In this document: positions 60,510-64,000 of the stretch, one piece after another
Layout of the letters: the number at the start of each line of letters is the position of its first letter
Numbering within the stretch: the first letter of the stretch is position 1
Assembly (NCBI GenBank): GCA_965205525.1
Contig: OZ242171.1
Coordinates: forward strand, 1,426,001-1,490,000
Source of the DNA: G965205525 sp965205525
GTDB lineage: Bacteria > Pseudomonadota > Gammaproteobacteria > JABABF01
Length of the DNA stretch: 64,000 bases
Direction of reading: 5' to 3'
Made by a program: the position numbers and the translations under genes
The notes under the pieces: model-generated
Told to the model about the DNA's origin: nothing
The model's input: the letters and a program-made list of their open reading frames with translations, nothing else
Database searches by the model: none

Positions 60510-61289
60510 ATGGTGAGACTCAGCGTCAACCTGAACAAGGTCGCCCTGATTCGCAATTCCCGAGACGGCAACTGTCCGGATCTTCTGGAGCACGCACGCA
60601 TCTGCATCGGGGCCGGTGCCCATGGCATCACGGTGCACCCGCGCCCGGACCAGCGCCATATACGGGCTAGTGACACCTTGGCACTTCGCGAAATCCCGCA
60701 CGCGGAGCTCAACATAGAGGGCAATCCCTTTGAGAAAGCACGCCGGAGCGAGCGGACTGATGTCGGAGACTATCCCGGATTCCTGCCCCTAGTGCGGGAG
60801 CTCTGCCCCAGCCAGTGCACACTGGTGCCGGATGCAAGCGGACAGCTGACCTCGGACCACGGTTTTGACCTCAGGGCCCAAGGGGATGCGCTGGCACCGA
60901 TCGTGGCGGAGCTCAAGGCGGCGCAGATAAGGGTCAGTCTGTTCATGGAACCGGTGCCGGAGCAGATGGCCGCCGCCGCCGCCCTCGGCGCCGAGCGGGT
61001 GGAGCTTTACACGGGCCCCTACGCCGCCGCCCGGGTCCGGGGGAGTCCTTTGGCACAAGCCCTCAGACCCTACTCAGAATGCGCCGAAGCCGCCCGGCAG
61101 GCGGGGCTGGGTCTCAATGCCGGCCACGACCTGAATCTGAAAAACCTGGCGGATTTTGCCGGGGCGATCCCAAACCTGCTGGAGGTATCCATCGGGCATG
61201 CGCTGGTATCGGATGCACTGCAGATGGGCATGGCACAGGCGGTGGCCGCCTACCTGGCCTGCCTGGAGCAGCAGTCGGCACGGTCTTGA
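60510..61289 (+). CDS. pdxJ: pyridoxine 5'-phosphate synthase
   Basis: Last step of de novo vitamin B6 synthesis, joining deoxyxylulose-5-phosphate with 3-amino-2-oxopropyl phosphate. 259 residues: LSVNLNKVALIRNSR, GITVHPRPDQRHI with catalytic residues, LNIEGNP, TLVPD, SLFMEPVPEQ and GLGLNAGHDLNLKNL. The start is ATG at 60510 (a GTG follows directly). Confidence 0.96.
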   Translation: MVRLSVNLNKVALIRNSRDGNCPDLLEHARICIGAGAHGITVHPRPDQRHIRASDTLALREIPHAELNIEGNPFEKARRSERTDVGDYPGFLPLVRELCPSQCTLVPDASGQLTSDHGFDLRAQGDALAPIVAELKAAQIRVSLFMEPVPEQMAAAAALGAERVELYTGPYAAARVRGSPLAQALRPYSECAEAARQAGLGLNAGHDLNLKNLADFAGAIPNLLEVSIGHALVSDALQMGMAQAVAAYLACLEQQSARS

Positions 61290-61311
61290 CACCCGCGACA
61301 GGAAGAAGAAA

Positions 61312-61387
61312 TGGTGGAGCCAGGCGGGATCGAACCGCCGACCTCAACACTGCCAGTGTTGCGCTCTCCCAGCTGAGCTATGGCCCC
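61312..61387 (-). tRNA. tRNA-Ala (anticodon GGC), CCA encoded
   Basis: The minus strand folds as a complete 76-base tRNA: acceptor GGGGCCA with TGGCTCC, D arm AGCTCAGCTGGGAGAGC, anticodon loop CTGGCAG giving GGC, T arm with GGTTCGATCC, and a genome-encoded CCA end. It lies nine bases from the gltX stop and converges on pdxJ. Confidence 0.96.
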
Positions 61388-61396
61388 GGTCAGCGA

Positions 61397-62884
61397 TTAT
61401 TGTACAGGAAGCATTTTTCTTTTCTTTTCCAAGTTTTTCAACGCTTTTTTTGACAATCCCCCCATTGCTGCGAGCCCTTCCCGAAGGCGGGCCGCGCCGA
61501 GGTCGGGACCCAGCAGTTCCAGAGCAGCCGCCACCGAAAACGAGGCCGCACTGCCGGTGGCTGCGACAAACACGGGGGCGAGGAAATCCCTGAGCGGAAT
61601 CTCCAAGGCATCGGCGATGCGCTGCAGACAGGCGAGGATCTCGTCGTGATGCCATGCCCCGCGGATCGCCTCCAGCTCCCACATGCACAGCTGCAGCACC
61701 TCCCGCTGCTCTGCCAGAGGCAGCCGGCAGACTGCAAAATCTTCTTCGCCGAGGTGCAGGCTGCCGGTGAGCAGAAAGCCAGCCAAAGGCTGCAGGTCGC
61801 CGAAAGTATCTATGCGCTTTTGCACATGGGGCAGCGCACCCTGCAGAAAACCGGGGCCGAAAGCCCAGTCTTCAAGCCTCTGCTCCAGCTCGCCGCCCTC
61901 CAAGCTGCGTATCCACTCGCCATTCAGCCGCCGCAACTTGACCGGATCAAAAGCGGGCCCGCCCAGGGATACGCGCCGGATGTCAAAATCTTTAATCATC
62001 TCATTCAGGGTGAATCGCTCCCGGCCGTCCGGCATGGACCAGCCCATCAGACCAAGGTAGTTCAGCAGCGCTTCGGGCAGGTAGCCGGTGCGCCGGTAAT
62101 AGAGAATGCCGGTGGGACTGCGGCGCTTGCTGAGCTTGCTGCGGTCGGGATTGCGCAGCAGGGGGAGATGGCAGAACACCGGCAGCTGCCAGCCGAATGC
62201 CCGGTACAGGAGAAGATGCTTCGGGGTTGAGTTGATCCACTCCTCTCCCCGGATCACATGGCTGATCTCCATCAGATGATCGTCCACCACATTGGCTAAG
62301 TGATAGGTAGGCCGGCCGTCTGCCTTCAGCAAGATCTGCATGTCCACCTGGGACCACTCTATGGACACCTCCCCGCGCAGAAGATCTTCCAGCACACAGG
62401 ACCCTTCCTCCGGCACCTTCAGGCGGATCACGTGGGGGTCTCCCTGGGCGAGACGGCGCTTGACCTCGGCCTCAGGTATCTGCAGCCCGCGACCGTCATA
62501 GCGGGCGGTCTCTCCCCGGGCCAGCTGCTCCCTGCGCATCTGCGCCAATTCCTCCGGGGTGGCAAAACAGTAAAAAGCGTGGCCCTCGGCCACCAGCCGC
62601 TCTGCGTGCTCCCGATACAGCGCGGTGCGCTCGCTCTGCCGGTAGGGGCCGAAATCTCCCCCTCGGTCCGGCCCCTCGTCCCATTCCAAGCCGAGCCAAG
62701 AGAGGGCCTCCAGAATTTCCCGCTCCGAATCGGCATCAGAGCGCTCCCGATCCGTGTCTTCAATGCGCAGGAGAAAACGCCCGCCGCTATGTCGGGCAAA
62801 ACATAGGTTAAACAGAGCGATATAGGCAGTGCCTATATGGGGAGCGCCGGTGGGAGAGGGGGCGATGCGGGTGCGAACTGTCAT
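61397..62884 (-). CDS. gltX: glutamyl-tRNA synthetase
   Basis: Class I synthetase of 495 residues. The HIGH-type motif is PTGAPHIGTAY and the KMSKS-type motif is SKLSKRRSPTG; IEDTDRERSD and HVIRGEEWINSTPKHLLLYRAFG are typical. The C-terminal anticodon domain ends KKALKNLEKKRKML. The tRNA-Ala gene follows in the same direction. Confidence 0.96.
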   Translation of the reverse strand: MTVRTRIAPSPTGAPHIGTAYIALFNLCFARHSGGRFLLRIEDTDRERSDADSEREILEALSWLGLEWDEGPDRGGDFGPYRQSERTALYREHAERLVAEGHAFYCFATPEELAQMRREQLARGETARYDGRGLQIPEAEVKRRLAQGDPHVIRLKVPEEGSCVLEDLLRGEVSIEWSQVDMQILLKADGRPTYHLANVVDDHLMEISHVIRGEEWINSTPKHLLLYRAFGWQLPVFCHLPLLRNPDRSKLSKRRSPTGILYYRRTGYLPEALLNYLGLMGWSMPDGRERFTLNEMIKDFDIRRVSLGGPAFDPVKLRRLNGEWIRSLEGGELEQRLEDWAFGPGFLQGALPHVQKRIDTFGDLQPLAGFLLTGSLHLGEEDFAVCRLPLAEQREVLQLCMWELEAIRGAWHHDEILACLQRIADALEIPLRDFLAPVFVAATGSAASFSVAAALELLGPDLGAARLREGLAAMGGLSKKALKNLEKKRKMLPVQ

Positions 62885-62939
62885 AGGACTAAAAAATAAA
62901 GGAAACAGCGAATTATAGGCATGCCGCTATGATAAAAAT

Positions 62940-63929
62940 ATGAATGCCATGTCGCCAGAAATATCTAGGCACCGCCTCTGTGTGGCCCCCATGATGAAAT
63001 GCACCGATCGCCACTGTCGGTATTTCATGCGTCTGCTGACCAAACGGGCCCGGCTGTACACGGAGATGATCACCGCCACTGCGGTTGTCAGGGGGCGACA
63101 TGAGCGGCTCCTCGCCTACCATCCCGCCGAGCATCCCCTGGCCCTTCAATTGGGTGGCGCCGACCCGGAAACCCTGCGCCAGGCGGCCATCATTGCCGCC
63201 GAATGGGGCTATGACGAGCTCAACCTGAACATCGGCTGTCCGAGCCGCCGGGTGGGAGCAGGAGGCTTCGGGGCCCGGCTGATGACGGAGCCGGAGCGGG
63301 CCGCCGACTGCATCGCCGCCCTGGGGGAGGCGGGGCTGCCGGTCTCGGCAAAATGCCGCACCGGTGTAGACGAGCAGGAAGCCTACGAGAGCCTCGGCGA
63401 TTTTATCTGCCATCTCGCCAAGGCCGGCTGCAAGACCGTGATCGTGCACGCCCGCAAGGCGTGGCTGAGCGGCCTCAGTCCCCGACAGAACCGCCAGATC
63501 CCTCCCTTGCGCTACGATTGGGTGTACCGCCTGAAGGAAGATTTTCCCGAGCTGCAAATCGTGCTGAACGGCGGGATCAATCGGCTAAAAGACTGCGAGG
63601 AGCACCTCAAGCGAGTAGACGGGGTTATGCTGGGACGGGAGATCTACCGCAACCCGGCCCTGCTGGCAGAGGTGGACAGCCGCCTGTTCGGCGAGCCGCC
63701 AGCAGCCTTGAACCGGCTGTCGGTGCTGGAGAAATTTTTGTCCTACGTGAATGCCCGCCGACAGGAGGGCGTGCCCCCCTGGGCGGCGATACGCCATGTT
63801 CTGGGTCTTTTTCACAATATTCCCGGCGGTCGCCTATACCGGCGCACACTGGCCGAAACAGCAAGGCAGCCGGGATTATCCGCCGCCGCTCTGCTGCACA
63901 GCGCAGAGGCGGCGATGCTAAGACACTAG
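62940..63929 (+). CDS. dusA: tRNA-dihydrouridine synthase A
   Basis: FMN enzyme reducing U20/U20a in the tRNA D-loop. 329 residues: CVAPMMKCTDRHCRYFMRLL, LYTEMITATAVVRG, LQLGGADPETLRQAA, the catalytic cysteine in LNIGCPSRRVGAGGFG and HARKAWLSGLSPRQNR, which separates DusA from DusB and DusC. It is divergent from gltX. The last 71 bases of the window after it show no feature. Confidence 0.95.
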   Translation: MNAMSPEISRHRLCVAPMMKCTDRHCRYFMRLLTKRARLYTEMITATAVVRGRHERLLAYHPAEHPLALQLGGADPETLRQAAIIAAEWGYDELNLNIGCPSRRVGAGGFGARLMTEPERAADCIAALGEAGLPVSAKCRTGVDEQEAYESLGDFICHLAKAGCKTVIVHARKAWLSGLSPRQNRQIPPLRYDWVYRLKEDFPELQIVLNGGINRLKDCEEHLKRVDGVMLGREIYRNPALLAEVDSRLFGEPPAALNRLSVLEKFLSYVNARRQEGVPPWAAIRHVLGLFHNIPGGRLYRRTLAETARQPGLSAAALLHSAEAAMLRH

Positions 63930-64000
63930 AGGGGGCCTCCTGGCTGCGAGCACCGGTGCGCCCCCGACATCGGGGATGGTGATATTCAGAAACTGAAGGG

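Overview
The window is GC-rich chromosomal DNA from a gammaproteobacterium. I infer this from gene content and order: rpsP-rimM-trmD-rplS-xerD-dsbC-hom-thrC-recJ-prfB-lysS, an mtaD-like gene followed by ubiG and a mupP/gph phosphatase, scpA-scpB-rluB, and anmK-erpA near argC-hemJ all resemble Pseudomonadales and related orders. The species cannot be named from the sequence. The murL-murD2 pair and the acyl-CoA ligase, SDR and Ddn-like genes suggest a lineage away from the classic model species.

Layout. 1-1192: end of anmK and convergent erpA. 1193-16911: an accessory island, partly AT-richer, lying between erpA and argC, which are close neighbours in related genomes. It holds two copies of an Mrr-like restriction nuclease (one intact, one without its catalytic core), a second unrelated nuclease between them, a duplicated erpA 5' fragment joined to an IS3 remnant, a 1679-residue STAND NTPase with a Cap4-like nuclease domain (Avs-like), a DUF6010 membrane protein, an IS1595-family transposon carrying a single-chain restriction-modification enzyme, and a GHKL ATPase fused to a PD-(D/E)XK nuclease. 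Remnants of hsdM (by argC) and hsdR (by the STAND gene) show that an ordinary type I restriction system once lay here.

16912-24134: argC, the haem genes hemJ-hemL-hemB, and murL-murD2 for an alternative route to UDP-MurNAc-L-Ala-D-Glu. 24364-37394: redox and metabolic genes (rhodanese, dsbD, CPA1 antiporter, an FMN glutamate-synthase-like protein, SDRs, an aldo/keto reductase, an HtrA-type protease, a Ddn-like protein, two acyl-CoA ligases). 37711-51915: the conserved housekeeping run, including prfB with its programmed frameshift and an rpsP whose C-terminus carries about a dozen 15-residue repeats. 52109-63929: mtaD-like, ubiG and mupP/gph, then a tandem pair of putative glycosyltransferases (one with a 13-G tract), rluB-scpB-scpA, cyclophilin, pdxJ, tRNA-Ala, gltX and dusA.

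Two themes stand out. First, the island is a layered set of nuclease-based, probably anti-phage genes, with one restriction enzyme riding inside a transposon. Second, the segment has many recent tandem or near-tandem duplications: the nuclease gene, the erpA front, the dsbD tail, the LLM/recJ tails, the rpsP repeats and the glycosyltransferase pair. This points to a genome with frequent slippage or unequal recombination.
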